Below are positions 1 to 7,907 of a stretch of 64,000 nucleotides of DNA, piece after piece; position 1 is the stretch's first letter, and each line of letters starts with the position of its first letter. Location: the NCBI GenBank assembly GCA_963845425.1, contig CAWJSC010000017.1, positions 124,001 to 188,000 of the forward strand, in the 5' to 3' direction. Origin of the DNA: DATDAH01 sp963845425 (GTDB lineage Bacteria > Actinomycetota > Acidimicrobiia > Acidimicrobiales > DATDAH01). The notes below the pieces were generated by a model that was not told where the DNA came from, did not search any database, and worked only from the letters and a program-made list of their open reading frames with translations. A program made the translations under genes and the position numbers.

Positions 1-1194
1 GTCCTCCTTGCCGCCGAACGCGCCGCCGTTGGACACCAGCGTCACCTCGACCCGGTCCGTGGGCAGGCCGAGCACCGAGGCGATCTGGTCCCGGTCGTCC
101 CACACCCCCTGGCCGCCCGACCAGACCTGGAGGACGCCGTCGGGCCGGGGCGCGGCCAACGTGGACTCGGGCTCCAGAAATGCCTGTTCGACCCGCTGGG
201 TCTGGAACGTCTCCCGCACGACATGGGCCGACGCCGCCAGCGCGTCGTCGATCGCCTCGCCCCGGGTGTAGGTGGACCGGGACAGCTCGTTGCCGTCGAG
301 CCCCCACACGGCGTCCTCGTCGGCCGCCAGCGCGGCGTCGGGGTCGACCAGGGGCGCCAGGACGTCGTAGTCGACCTCGACCAGCGCGGCCGCCCGCTCG
401 GCTGTGGCCCGGTCCACGGCCACGACCAGCGCCAGGACGTCGCCCAGGTAGGAGGTCCGCCCGCCCTCAGGGATGAACACCGGCCAGTCCTGGTGGATGA
501 GCCCCACCCGGAGCTCGCCCGGGACGTCGGCCGCGGTCAGGACCGCTTCGACGCCCGGCGCGGCCGCCGCCGCGGCGGTGTCGATGGCCAGGACGTCGGC
601 CCGGGCGTGGTCGGCCAGGCGGAGCACGCCGTGGAGGACGCCCTCGGGGGCCAGGTCGTCGATGAACGGCCGGCTACCGGCCGACAGGGCCGTGCCCTGG
701 TGCTTGGCCGCCGACGCGCCCACGCCGCCCGCCAGCGACGGGGTCGGGGACTCGCCCCGGGCCAGCGTCTCGATGGCGTCGAGGATCTTCACGTAGCCCG
801 TGCACCGGCAGAGATGGGCGCCGAGGTGGCGGGCCGCCTTCTCCCGGGTGAGCTCGGGGTCCTTGTCCAACAGCGCCTTCGTGCGGACCAGGATCCCCGG
901 CGTGCAGAACCCGCACTGCAGAGCCCCCGCGGCGGCGAAGGCGTCGGCGTAGCGCTCCCGCTCCCGAATCCCCTCGAGGGTGACGACCTCCCGGCCCGCC
1001 ACCTTCTCCAGCGAGACCTGGCAGGCCACGACCGCCTTGCCGTCGAGCAGCACGGTGCAGCAGCCGCACTGGCCGGACGGGGCGCAGCCGTCCTTGGTGG
1101 AGATGATCCCGAGGTCCTCCCGCAGCGCCACCAGCAGGTGGGCCCGGTCGTCGGGGACCTCCACCGCGGCGCCGTTCAGGGTGAAGGCCGTCAT
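1..1194 (-). CDS. xanthine dehydrogenase-family protein, 2Fe-2S domain fused to molybdopterin domain (partial)
   Basis: Molybdenum hydroxylase of the xanthine oxidase family; its C-terminal part lies beyond the left edge of the window. Residues 1-150 form a [2Fe-2S] subunit: a plant-type ferredoxin half with the cysteine cluster CAPSGQCGCC, then the alpha-helical half with CGFCTPG and CRCTGY. From about residue 170 a molybdopterin-binding subunit begins in the same frame (IDDLAPEGVLHGVLRLADHA, later SNGGAFGGKED), so two normally separate subunits are fused. The ATG overlaps the nitrilase stop as ATGA, which fixes the start and implies translational coupling. Substrate cannot be read from sequence; the amidohydrolase neighbours suggest a purine or other N-heterocycle. 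The C-terminal catalytic Glu region is outside the window. Confidence 0.85.
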   Translation of the reverse strand, partial: MTAFTLNGAAVEVPDDRAHLLVALREDLGIISTKDGCAPSGQCGCCTVLLDGKAVVACQVSLEKVAGREVVTLEGIRERERYADAFAAAGALQCGFCTPGILVRTKALLDKDPELTREKAARHLGAHLCRCTGYVKILDAIETLARGESPTPSLAGGVGASAAKHQGTALSAGSRPFIDDLAPEGVLHGVLRLADHARADVLAIDTAAAAAAPGVEAVLTAADVPGELRVGLIHQDWPVFIPEGGRTSYLGDVLALVVAVDRATAERAAALVEVDYDVLAPLVDPDAALAADEDAVWGLDGNELSRSTYTRGEAIDDALAASAHVVRETFQTQRVEQAFLEPESTLAAPRPDGVLQVWSGGQGVWDDRDQIASVLGLPTDRVEVTLVSNGGAFGGKED

Positions 1195-2129
1195 GGCTCG
1201 CAGATCCTCCCATAGACCTCCGGTCGCCGGTACCGGCCGAACTCGAACAGGGTCTCGCGGTAGTGGGCGCAGGCGGCGGGGTGCACGTCGGCCACCACGA
1301 CCTCGTCACCGGTGGTCGTCGCCTCGGCCACGATCTCACCCGACGGGGCGATGATGCAGCTCTCGGCCAGGAGCTCGACGCCCTCCTCCATGCCCCCCTT
1401 GGCCACGCCCACGACCCACATCCCGTTCTGGTAGGCCCCCGCCTGCATGACCAGCCGGTTGTGGAACCCGGCCAGCCGGTCCTGGTCCGGATCGGGCGGG
1501 TAGTGGACCGGCGTGTTGTAGCCGATGAGCACCACCTCGGCGCCCTCCAGGGCCAGGACGCGGTAGGTCTCCGGCCACCGTCGGTCATTGCAGGTGGCCA
1601 GGCCCAGCCGGGCCCCGAAGGCGGACCAGGTCTCGAAACCGTCGCCGGGCTCGAAGTAGGCCCGCTCGAGGTGCTGGAACGCCCGCCAGGGCTCGGGCTC
1701 CTCGTGGCCGGGCAGGTGGACCTTGCGGTACCGACCGACGATCGTGCCACCGCCGTCGACCAGCACGGTCGTGTTGTAGCGGTGGCCATCGGTCAGCTCG
1801 GCGTAGCCGAGGGTGAAGCCGACCCCGAGGCGGGCGGCCTCGTCGAACAGCGGCTTGGTGTCGGGTCCCGGCATCTCGGTCTCGTAGAAGGCGTCGAGGT
1901 CGTCGCCCTCGAGCACCCAGCGGGGGAAGAAGGTGGTCAGCGCCAGCTCGGGGAAGGCCACCAGCTCGGCCCCGTCGGCCGCGGCCTGTCCCAACAGGTC
2001 CAGCAGGCGCTCGACCACCTCGGCGCGGCTCTCGTCCCGGGCGATCGGCCCCAGCTGCGCCGCCGCCACCCGCATCGTGGCCCGGTCCGATGGCCGGTCC
2101 GGGCCCCCGCTCGCGGTCGGCTCGCTCAC
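1191..2129 (-). CDS. carbon-nitrogen hydrolase (nitrilase superfamily), N-carbamoyl amidase-like
   Basis: Amidase of the nitrilase superfamily, resembling N-carbamoyl-D-amino acid hydrolases. The catalytic triad is visible: Glu in AFPELALTTFF, Lys in GRYRKVHLPG and Cys in LATCNDRRWPE. Length (312 aa) suits the family. I place the start at a GTG that overlaps the M20 gene stop (GTGA); a later ATG at 2075 (MRVAAAQLGP) begins exactly at the first conserved beta strand and is the alternative. It sits between an M20 carbamoyl/allantoate hydrolase and a molybdenum hydroxylase, so a role in releasing ammonia and CO2 from a carbamoylated ring-opening product is likely, but that is inferred from context. 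Confidence 0.85.
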   Translation of the reverse strand: MSEPTASGGPDRPSDRATMRVAAAQLGPIARDESRAEVVERLLDLLGQAAADGAELVAFPELALTTFFPRWVLEGDDLDAFYETEMPGPDTKPLFDEAARLGVGFTLGYAELTDGHRYNTTVLVDGGGTIVGRYRKVHLPGHEEPEPWRAFQHLERAYFEPGDGFETWSAFGARLGLATCNDRRWPETYRVLALEGAEVVLIGYNTPVHYPPDPDQDRLAGFHNRLVMQAGAYQNGMWVVGVAKGGMEEGVELLAESCIIAPSGEIVAEATTTGDEVVVADVHPAACAHYRETLFEFGRYRRPEVYGRICEP

Positions 2130-3367
2130 ACCCCGTCGTCCTCGGTGAGGGCCAGCAGGACCTGCAGGAGGACGTCGGCGCCGGCGTCGAGGTCGGCGGG
2201 CTCGGTGTGCTCGGCCGGGTTGTGGCTGATGCCGTCGTGGCTGGGGGTGAAGACCATGCCCGCCGGGCAGACGCCGGCCAGCAGGCCGGCGTCGTGGCCC
2301 GCGCCGGCGGGCAGGCGCAGGACCGAGTGGCCGAGGCGCTCGGCGGTGCCGGCGACCAGGTCGACCACCCGGGGGTCGAAGGTCACCGGCTCGAAGCGGG
2401 CGAGGGTGGCGGCGTCGACGGTGACCCCTTCGGCGGCGGCCACCTCCCGGACGAGGTCGGCCAGGCCGCGCTCGGCGTTCTGGAGGAGCGCCTCGTCGGT
2501 GTTGCGCAGGTCGACGGTCATCCGGGCCCGGCGGGCGACGACGTTGGTCAGGCCCGGGTCGAGGTCGATGACCCCCACCGTGCCCACCTGGGCGCCACCC
2601 AGCACCGTGACCAGGTCCCGGACCCCCTGGGTGATCGCGCCGGCGGCGAACCCGGCGTCGTGGCGCATGGCCATCGGCGTGGTGCCGGCGTGGTTGGCCT
2701 GACCATGGATGGTGAGCTGCTGCCACGAGATGCCCTGCACGCCGGTGACGGCGCCGATCGTCTGGCCCTGGCGCTCCAGGACCGGGCCCTGCTCGATGTG
2801 GAGCTCGACGAAGGCGTGGGGGACCGGTCCGGGCACGGGCACGGGGCCGCGGTACCCGATGCGGTCGAGCTCGTCGCCGAGGACGACGCCGTCGGCATCG
2901 GTGCGGCCCAGGGCCTCCTCGAGGGGCAGGCCCCCGGCGTAGGTCATGCTGCCGAGCATGTCCGGGCTGAACCGAGCCCCTTCCTCATCGGTGAAGAAGG
3001 CCACCTCCAGCGGGCGCCGGGTGACGACGTCGGCGTCGTTCAGGGTGGCCACCACCTCGAGGCCCCCGAGCACGCCGAGGTTGCCGTCGTAGCGGCCCCC
3101 GCTGGCGACCGTGTCGATGTGGGAGCCGGTCATGACCGGGGCACGGTCCTCCCGGCCCGCCCGGCGCCCGACCACGTTGCCGATGGCGTCGATGCGGACC
3201 TCGAGGCCCAGCTCCTGCATCCACTCCACGACCAGGTCCCGCCCGGCCTTGTCCTCGTCGGTCAGTGCCAGCCGGCAACAGCCCCCGTCGCCGGTGTCGC
3301 CGATCTCGGCCAGGGTGGCCAGCCGGCGTCGCAGCCGGTCACCGTCCACCCGGAGGTCGTCCAGCAC
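2126..3367 (-). CDS. M20-family amidohydrolase (allantoate amidohydrolase / N-carbamoyl-L-amino acid hydrolase type)
   Basis: Zinc-dependent M20 peptidase-like amidase of the hydantoinase/carbamoylase group (HyuC/AllC-like). Visible signatures are GSHIDTVASGGRYDGNLGVL (metal His and Asp), FTDEEGARF (catalytic Glu pair), ELHIEQGPVLE, the dimerisation-domain segment HAGTTPMAMRHDA and the C-terminal metal His in SHDGISHNPAEHT. Start chosen at GTG 3367 because an AAGGAGG ribosome site lies about 14 bases upstream; an in-frame ATG at 3436 would put the perfect inverted repeat inside the coding region and has no ribosome site. About 413 aa, typical for the family. Predicted to hydrolyse an N-carbamoyl or ureido compound, with the xanthine dehydrogenase-like genes supplying the upstream steps. 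Confidence 0.87.
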   Translation of the reverse strand: MLDDLRVDGDRLRRRLATLAEIGDTGDGGCCRLALTDEDKAGRDLVVEWMQELGLEVRIDAIGNVVGRRAGREDRAPVMTGSHIDTVASGGRYDGNLGVLGGLEVVATLNDADVVTRRPLEVAFFTDEEGARFSPDMLGSMTYAGGLPLEEALGRTDADGVVLGDELDRIGYRGPVPVPGPVPHAFVELHIEQGPVLERQGQTIGAVTGVQGISWQQLTIHGQANHAGTTPMAMRHDAGFAAGAITQGVRDLVTVLGGAQVGTVGVIDLDPGLTNVVARRARMTVDLRNTDEALLQNAERGLADLVREVAAAEGVTVDAATLARFEPVTFDPRVVDLVAGTAERLGHSVLRLPAGAGHDAGLLAGVCPAGMVFTPSHDGISHNPAEHTEPADLDAGADVLLQVLLALTEDDGV

Positions 3368-3396
3368 CGGCCCAGTCTGCCCCTCCTTCTGAAATT

Positions 3397-3433
3397 GCGC
3401 CGATTTGTCACGCCAGGCGTGACAAATCGGCGC
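3397..3433. repeat. perfect 18-bp inverted repeat with 1-base loop
   Basis: Left arm GCGCCGATTTGTCACGCC at 3397-3414 is matched without error by the right arm at 3416-3433, with only A3415 between. It sits in the 85-base gap between the Mo subunit (stop 3453) and the M20 gene, just upstream of that gene's ribosome site. A one-base loop cannot fold fully as RNA, so the inner pairs would open; it could also be a palindromic operator or a dispersed palindromic element. No U-tract follows, so it is not a classical terminator. Confidence 0.8.
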
Positions 3434-3452
3434 CATTTGGGCAGGGGGCGGG

Positions 3453-5615
3453 TCAGAGGCAGATGTCCTCGGGGCGGATGGGGACCCGGGGCAGCGCCCG
3501 ACCGGTCGCGGCGCGGATGGCGGCGGCCACCGCAGGGGTCGAGGACAGGGTCGGGGGCTCGCCGACGCCCTTGGCCCCGAAGGGCGCGCCGGGCTCGGGC
3601 TCCTCGACGAGGGCGGCGATGCGCACCTCGGGGGCGTCGAGGGCGGTGGGGATCAGGTAGTCGGTGAACGTCGGGTTGAGGACCTGGCCCGCCGAGAGCT
3701 TCATCTCCTCCATGACGGCGAGGCCGACGCCCTGGAGCGTGCCCCCCTCGATCTGGCCCACGACCTGCAGCGGGTTCAGGACCCGGCCGACGTCCTGGGC
3801 CGTGGTCATGTCGACCACCTTGACGAGGCCGAGCGCCGGGTCGACGTCGACCACCGCCCGGTGGGCGGCGAAGGCGAACGACACGTGGGCGTCGCCCTGC
3901 CCGTCCTCGTCGAGGAGCGAGGTGGCGGCGTGGCGGAAGGTGACCTCCTCTTCGATGACCCCGGTGTCGCCGGCGTCGATGCGGCGCTTGACCGCCAGGC
4001 AGGCCGCGTGCACGGCGCCCCCCGACATCCAGGTCTGCCGGCTGGCGGAGGTGGACCCCGCCGAGCCGATGGCGGTGTCGACCGGCCCCAGCACGACGTC
4101 GTCGACCCCCAACACCTCGTGGGCGATCTGGCGCACCAGCGTCACGAACCCCTGCCCGACCTCGGCGCAGGCGCACGTGACGGTCACCACGCCGTTCTCG
4201 AGCCGGCAGGACGCGGTGGAGTAGTCGTCGAACCCCTCGGAGAACATCAGGTTCTTGAAGCCCACGGCGTAGCCGACGCCCCGACGGACGTCCTCGGCAT
4301 CGGTGGTCAGGCCGGCCCCACCGGGTCGGTCGAGGGCGTCCCCGTCCGGGGGTGGCGGCAGCGGGTGTTCCGCACAGGCCCGGAGCAGCTCGGCCACGGG
4401 CGCGGCACCGGTGATGACCTGGCCGGTGAGCAGGGTGTCCCCCGGCTTCAGCACGTTGCGCAGCCGGACCTCGACCGGGTCCAGGCCGAGCGCGTGGGCC
4501 AGCTGGTCCATCTGGGACTCGACGGCGAAGGTGGACTGCACTGCGCCGAACCCCCGCATGGCCCCGCACGGCGGGTTGTTGGTGCGCACGACCTTCCCGT
4601 CGATCACCCCGTTGGGCACGAGGTACGGGCCGGCGGCGAGGCAGGTGGCGTTGGCCAGCACCGCGGCGGAGGAGGACTGGTAGGCCCCCCCGTCGAGCAG
4701 CAGGCGGGCGTCGACCCGAACCAGACGGCCGTCCCGGTCGGCCTCGTGGCGGTAGTGCATGCGGGCCGGGTGACGGTGGACGTGGCCGACGAAGGACTCC
4801 ACCCGCGTGTAGCTCATCCGCACCGGCCGCCCGGTGCGCAGCGCCAGGAGGCAGGCGTGGACGTGGAGGCTGAGGTCCTCCCGGGCGCCGAAGGCCCCGC
4901 CCACGCCGGCGAGGGTCAGGCGGACCTGCTCGGGGGCCAGCCCGAGGCAGGCCGCGACCTGGTCCCGGTCCGAGTGCAGCCACTGGGTCGAGACGTAGAG
5001 GTCCACGCCCCCGTCCTCGGCCGGGACGGCCATGCCCGACTCCGGGCCCATGAAGGCCTGGTCCTGCATCCCGACCTCGTAGGTCCCCTCGACCACGACC
5101 TCGCCGTGGGCGTCGGGATCGCCGTGGCGGACGACCAGCTCCCGGAAGAGGTTGCCGAACGGGTGGATGGGCTCGGCCTCGAGCGCGGCCTCGGCGTCGA
5201 TCAGCGGGTCCATGGGCTCGTAGTCGACTTCGAGGGCGGCGGCCGCCCGGCGGGCCGTCTCGGGGTGGTCGGCGGCGATCGCCGCGACCGCCTCTCCCTG
5301 GTAGCGGATGACCTCCGAGGCGAAGACCGGCTGGTCGGCCCGGTCGAGGCCGTAGTGGGCCTCGCCCGGGACGTCCTCGGCGATCAGCACGGCGTACACG
5401 CCGGGGACGGCCAGCGCGGGGCCGACCCGGACGGCGCGGATACGGGCGGCGGCGTGGGGGGAGCGCACCGTGCGCCCGAAGAGGGCGCCGTCGGCCCAGA
5501 GGTCGGAGCCGAAGGCGAAGCGCCCCCGGACCTTGGGGACGCCGTCGGGGCGGGGGACGCTGGTGCCGATGCGCGGCGGGGCGCCGGTGGTGGCGGTGTC
5601 GACGGTGTCGGTCAC
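3453..5615 (-). CDS. xanthine dehydrogenase-family molybdopterin-binding subunit
   Basis: Large catalytic subunit (about 720 aa) of a three-part molybdenum hydroxylase. The N-terminal domain starts around GTSVPRPDGVPKVRGRFAF; Mo-cofactor segments include GVGGAFGAREDLSLHVHAC and GSAGSTSASRQTW. Near the C-terminus KGVGEPPTLSSTPAVAAAI carries the Glu (VGEPP) that acts as catalytic base in xanthine oxidase-family enzymes. It starts with a GTG overlapping the stop of the 2Fe-2S gene (GTGA). The gene order FAD, 2Fe-2S, Mo is that of CoxMSL/NdhFSL/XdhBCA-type complexes. The substrate is likely an aromatic N-heterocycle such as a purine; this is inferred from the amidohydrolases downstream. Confidence 0.9.
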   Translation of the reverse strand: MTDTVDTATTGAPPRIGTSVPRPDGVPKVRGRFAFGSDLWADGALFGRTVRSPHAAARIRAVRVGPALAVPGVYAVLIAEDVPGEAHYGLDRADQPVFASEVIRYQGEAVAAIAADHPETARRAAAALEVDYEPMDPLIDAEAALEAEPIHPFGNLFRELVVRHGDPDAHGEVVVEGTYEVGMQDQAFMGPESGMAVPAEDGGVDLYVSTQWLHSDRDQVAACLGLAPEQVRLTLAGVGGAFGAREDLSLHVHACLLALRTGRPVRMSYTRVESFVGHVHRHPARMHYRHEADRDGRLVRVDARLLLDGGAYQSSSAAVLANATCLAAGPYLVPNGVIDGKVVRTNNPPCGAMRGFGAVQSTFAVESQMDQLAHALGLDPVEVRLRNVLKPGDTLLTGQVITGAAPVAELLRACAEHPLPPPPDGDALDRPGGAGLTTDAEDVRRGVGYAVGFKNLMFSEGFDDYSTASCRLENGVVTVTCACAEVGQGFVTLVRQIAHEVLGVDDVVLGPVDTAIGSAGSTSASRQTWMSGGAVHAACLAVKRRIDAGDTGVIEEEVTFRHAATSLLDEDGQGDAHVSFAFAAHRAVVDVDPALGLVKVVDMTTAQDVGRVLNPLQVVGQIEGGTLQGVGLAVMEEMKLSAGQVLNPTFTDYLIPTALDAPEVRIAALVEEPEPGAPFGAKGVGEPPTLSSTPAVAAAIRAATGRALPRVPIRPEDICL

Positions 5616-6091
5616 CGCGGGGAGCCTCGCTCCCGCGCCGCCACCCGGACGGCCTCGATGATCCGCCCGTAGCCGGTGCACCGGCAAAGGTTCCCGGAGA
5701 TGGCCTCCCGGATCTCGAGGTCGGTGGGGTCCGACGTCCGGTCCAGCAGGTCGTCCACCGCCATCACCAGCCCGGGTGTGCAGAACCCGCACTGCACGGC
5801 CCCCTCGGCGACGAACGCGGCCTGAACACCGGACAGCACCCCGTCGTCCTCCTGGCCCTCGACGGTCTCGACCTCCTCGCCCGCGACCGACGCGGCGAGC
5901 ACCAGGCACGAGCAGACGAGGGTCCCGCCGACCTTCACCGAGCAGGACCCGCACTCGCCCTCTTCGCAGGCGTTCTTGGTGCCGGGCAGGTCGAGCCGGT
6001 CACGCAGGACGTTGAGCAGGCTCTCGCCGAGCCATGCGTCCTGGACCTCGTGGAGCCGGCCGTTGACGTTCAGGGTGTAGGCCAGGTTCAC
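5612..6091 (-). CDS. (2Fe-2S)-binding subunit of molybdenum hydroxylase
   Basis: Small electron-transfer subunit of 159 aa. It contains two [2Fe-2S] sites: the ferredoxin-like site CEEGECGSC plus a later Cys (LVCSC), and the helical-domain site CGFCTPG...CRCTGY. Length and motifs match the CoxS/XdhC-type family. It overlaps the FAD subunit upstream by four bases (ATGA) and the Mo subunit downstream (GTGA), so all three are translated as a coupled unit and should assemble 1:1:1. Electrons pass from the Mo site through both clusters to FAD on the medium subunit. Confidence 0.93.
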   Translation of the reverse strand: MNLAYTLNVNGRLHEVQDAWLGESLLNVLRDRLDLPGTKNACEEGECGSCSVKVGGTLVCSCLVLAASVAGEEVETVEGQEDDGVLSGVQAAFVAEGAVQCGFCTPGLVMAVDDLLDRTSDPTDLEIREAISGNLCRCTGYGRIIEAVRVAARERGSPR

Positions 6092-6885
6092 GGGAACGCC
6101 CTCCGGACGGCCCGCTCGGCGAGCACCCCGACCGCATGGCGGCGGTAGGCCGCGGACGAGCGGTGGTCGTCGATCGGTCGGGCCGCCTCCGCCACCCGGG
6201 CGGGGAACGCCCCGCTGGTGGCCTCCTCGATGGTGGCCGTGACCCGCAGGGGGGTGGGCCCCACCGAGCCGAGCCCCACCGTGACCGTGCCCGCGTCGGC
6301 GTCCACCACCAGGCCCAGGGACACGACGGCGATGACCATGGCGTTGCGGGTTCCCACCTTGAGGTAGTGCTGTGGCCCCCGGGCCACGGGGACGGAGACG
6401 GCTTCGATCAGCTCACCGGGCGCCAGGGCGGTGCGTTTGACCCCGGTGAGGAAGGCGGTGACGGGCAGGTCCCGCGCCCCGGCGGCCGACCGCAGGTGCA
6501 CGATGGCGTCGAGGGCGACGAGCACGGGCAGCAGGTCACCGGCGGGGGAGGCGGTGCCGAGGTTGCCGCCGATCGTCCCGGCGTTGCGGATCTGGGGCGA
6601 GCCGACCGTCCGGGCGGCGTCGGCCAGGGCCGGCGCCAGCGTGACGAGATCGGGCCGACCCAGATCGGTGTAGGTGAGTCCCGCGCCGAGACGGATCCGA
6701 TCGCCGTCCCGTTCCCAACCGCCCAGTTCCGGTACCCGGGCGATGGCCACCACGGCGGTCGGTCGGCGCCGTCCGTGGTTGACCTCGACCATGAGGTCGG
6801 TCCCGCCGGCCAGGACGTCGGCCTCGGGATCCTCGGCCAGCGCGGCACAGGCGTCGGCCAGGCTGGTGGCGACTCGGACCGTCAC
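6088..6885 (-). CDS. FAD-binding subunit of molybdenum hydroxylase
   Basis: Medium subunit (265 aa) of the CoxM/XdhB type. FAD contacts are visible as LAGGTDLMVEV near residue 27 and TIGGNLGTASPAGDLLP near residue 105, followed by the CO dehydrogenase flavoprotein C-terminal domain. Starts with GTG at 6885, only six bases after the stop of the cNMP-domain gene, with AGGGG as a possible ribosome site. It passes electrons from the 2Fe-2S subunit to an acceptor. The tight spacing places the cNMP gene as first cistron of this operon. Confidence 0.92.
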   Translation of the reverse strand: MTVRVATSLADACAALAEDPEADVLAGGTDLMVEVNHGRRRPTAVVAIARVPELGGWERDGDRIRLGAGLTYTDLGRPDLVTLAPALADAARTVGSPQIRNAGTIGGNLGTASPAGDLLPVLVALDAIVHLRSAAGARDLPVTAFLTGVKRTALAPGELIEAVSVPVARGPQHYLKVGTRNAMVIAVVSLGLVVDADAGTVTVGLGSVGPTPLRVTATIEEATSGAFPARVAEAARPIDDHRSSAAYRRHAVGVLAERAVRRAFP

Positions 6886-6891
6886 GGGCCC

Positions 6892-7332
6892 CTAGTGGGT
6901 CGGTGCCGTCTCGGCGTCCATGAGACGTTCTGCCGTGACCCAGAGCACTTTCACCGCGATACCCGGAACGTCGCTCAGCAGCCGCCGGAACTCGCTGGCA
7001 TGGAAGGCTCGGACACTGAGATCGTCGTCGGCCACCACCGACGCCGTACGCGGACGCTCGCCGATCAGGGCCATCTCGCCGAAGAAGTCCCCCGGGCCGA
7101 ACTGGGCGACCTCCACGCCGTCCTTCACGCAGGTGGCCCGCCCGCTCATGACGAGGTAGGCGTCCCTCGAGTGGTCGCCCTGGGTCATCAGCCACTCGCC
7201 CTTCGGCACCGTCACCTCGGTGCCGAGAGCGGCGAGCTCGTTCAGCTCCTTGTCGTTGCACGCGGCGAAGAGGGGCACGGCCCGAAGTCGATCGAGGTAC
7301 GCCTTCGGCGTCTTCTGGCTCTTCCTGCTCAT
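6892..7332 (-). CDS. single-domain cyclic nucleotide-binding protein
   Basis: Small protein (146 aa) made only of a CAP_ED domain, with no DNA-binding helix-turn-helix. The phosphate-binding cassette is intact: FGPGDFFGEMALIGERPRTA has the conserved Gly-Glu and Arg that hold the cyclic phosphate. Two adjacent ATGs occur at 7335 and 7332; the second gives better spacing (six bases) to GGAAGG and is used here. It is the first gene of the molybdenum hydroxylase operon, only six bases before the FAD subunit, so it may tie enzyme activity or assembly to cAMP. No partner domain is encoded, so the effector mechanism is unknown. Confidence 0.85.
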   Translation of the reverse strand: MSRKSQKTPKAYLDRLRAVPLFAACNDKELNELAALGTEVTVPKGEWLMTQGDHSRDAYLVMSGRATCVKDGVEVAQFGPGDFFGEMALIGERPRTASVVADDDLSVRAFHASEFRRLLSDVPGIAVKVLWVTAERLMDAETAPTH

Positions 7333-7443
7333 CATCTACCTTCCGGTTCGAGCGGTTCAGGTGGTCTGCGGCGGGGCACCCCCACGTCGAACTGACCTGC
7401 AAAGCGGCTCAGCAGTCTGCCACGCGCCGGCGGTGACCTGGCG

Positions 7444-7866
7444 CTATCCGGCCTGCCCCCGCGCCCTCCGCAGCGCGCCGGCCAGTCCCGCGAGCAACTG
7501 GGCGTTGAGGTCCGGGAACTCACGGAGCAGCGTGCGGAACATGCGAACGCCGAGCACGGCCACCTCGAGCTCGGTCTCGGAGGTCACGGTGGCGGCCCTC
7601 GGCTCCCCGTCGAGCAGGGCCAGCTCACCGAAGTACTGCCCGGGACCGAGCGTGTCGGCCAACTCGCCGTTCACCGTGACCCGGGCATGACCATCCAGGA
7701 TCACATAGAAGGCGTCTCCGGGATCACCCTGGCGGGTCAGCTCGACCCCGGGTTCGAGGCGAACGGTCTCGACATGACGGGTCACCGTCTTCAACTCGGC
7801 TCGGCTGCAGCGCGAGAACAGGTCCACCGCCGCGAGCAGCTCGGTCAGTTCGCGCTTCGATCGCAC
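7444..7866 (-). CDS. single-domain cyclic nucleotide-binding protein
   Basis: Second stand-alone CAP_ED protein (140 aa). The cassette LGPGQYFGELALLDGEPRAA retains the Glu and Arg expected for cyclic nucleotide binding; no helix-turn-helix follows, only a helical C-terminus rich in Arg and Ala. The GTG start has no ribosome site but lies eight bases after a TACCTT -10 box, so the mRNA is probably leaderless. It is divergent from the MmpL gene, with 41 bases between the two starts, and may act with it. Confidence 0.82.
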   Translation of the reverse strand: MRSKRELTELLAAVDLFSRCSRAELKTVTRHVETVRLEPGVELTRQGDPGDAFYVILDGHARVTVNGELADTLGPGQYFGELALLDGEPRAATVTSETELEVAVLGVRMFRTLLREFPDLNAQLLAGLAGALRRARGQAG

Positions 7867-7874
7867 GGGCGCCG

Positions 7875-7901
7875 AAGGTAGCCGTTGGGCCCGCGTAGGG
7901 T
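7875..7901. promoter_or_regulatory. back-to-back leaderless promoters for cNMP gene and MmpL gene
   Basis: On the minus strand TACCTT (7880 to 7875) ends eight bases before the GTG at 7866. On the plus strand TAGGGT (7896-7901) ends six bases before the GTG at 7908. Both fit the actinobacterial TAnnnT -10 box with transcription starting at or near the start codon. With only 41 bases between the genes the two promoters must share or overlap their upstream regions, suggesting joint or competing control. No clear -35 element is seen. Confidence 0.6.
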
Positions 7902-7907
7902 CTGGCC

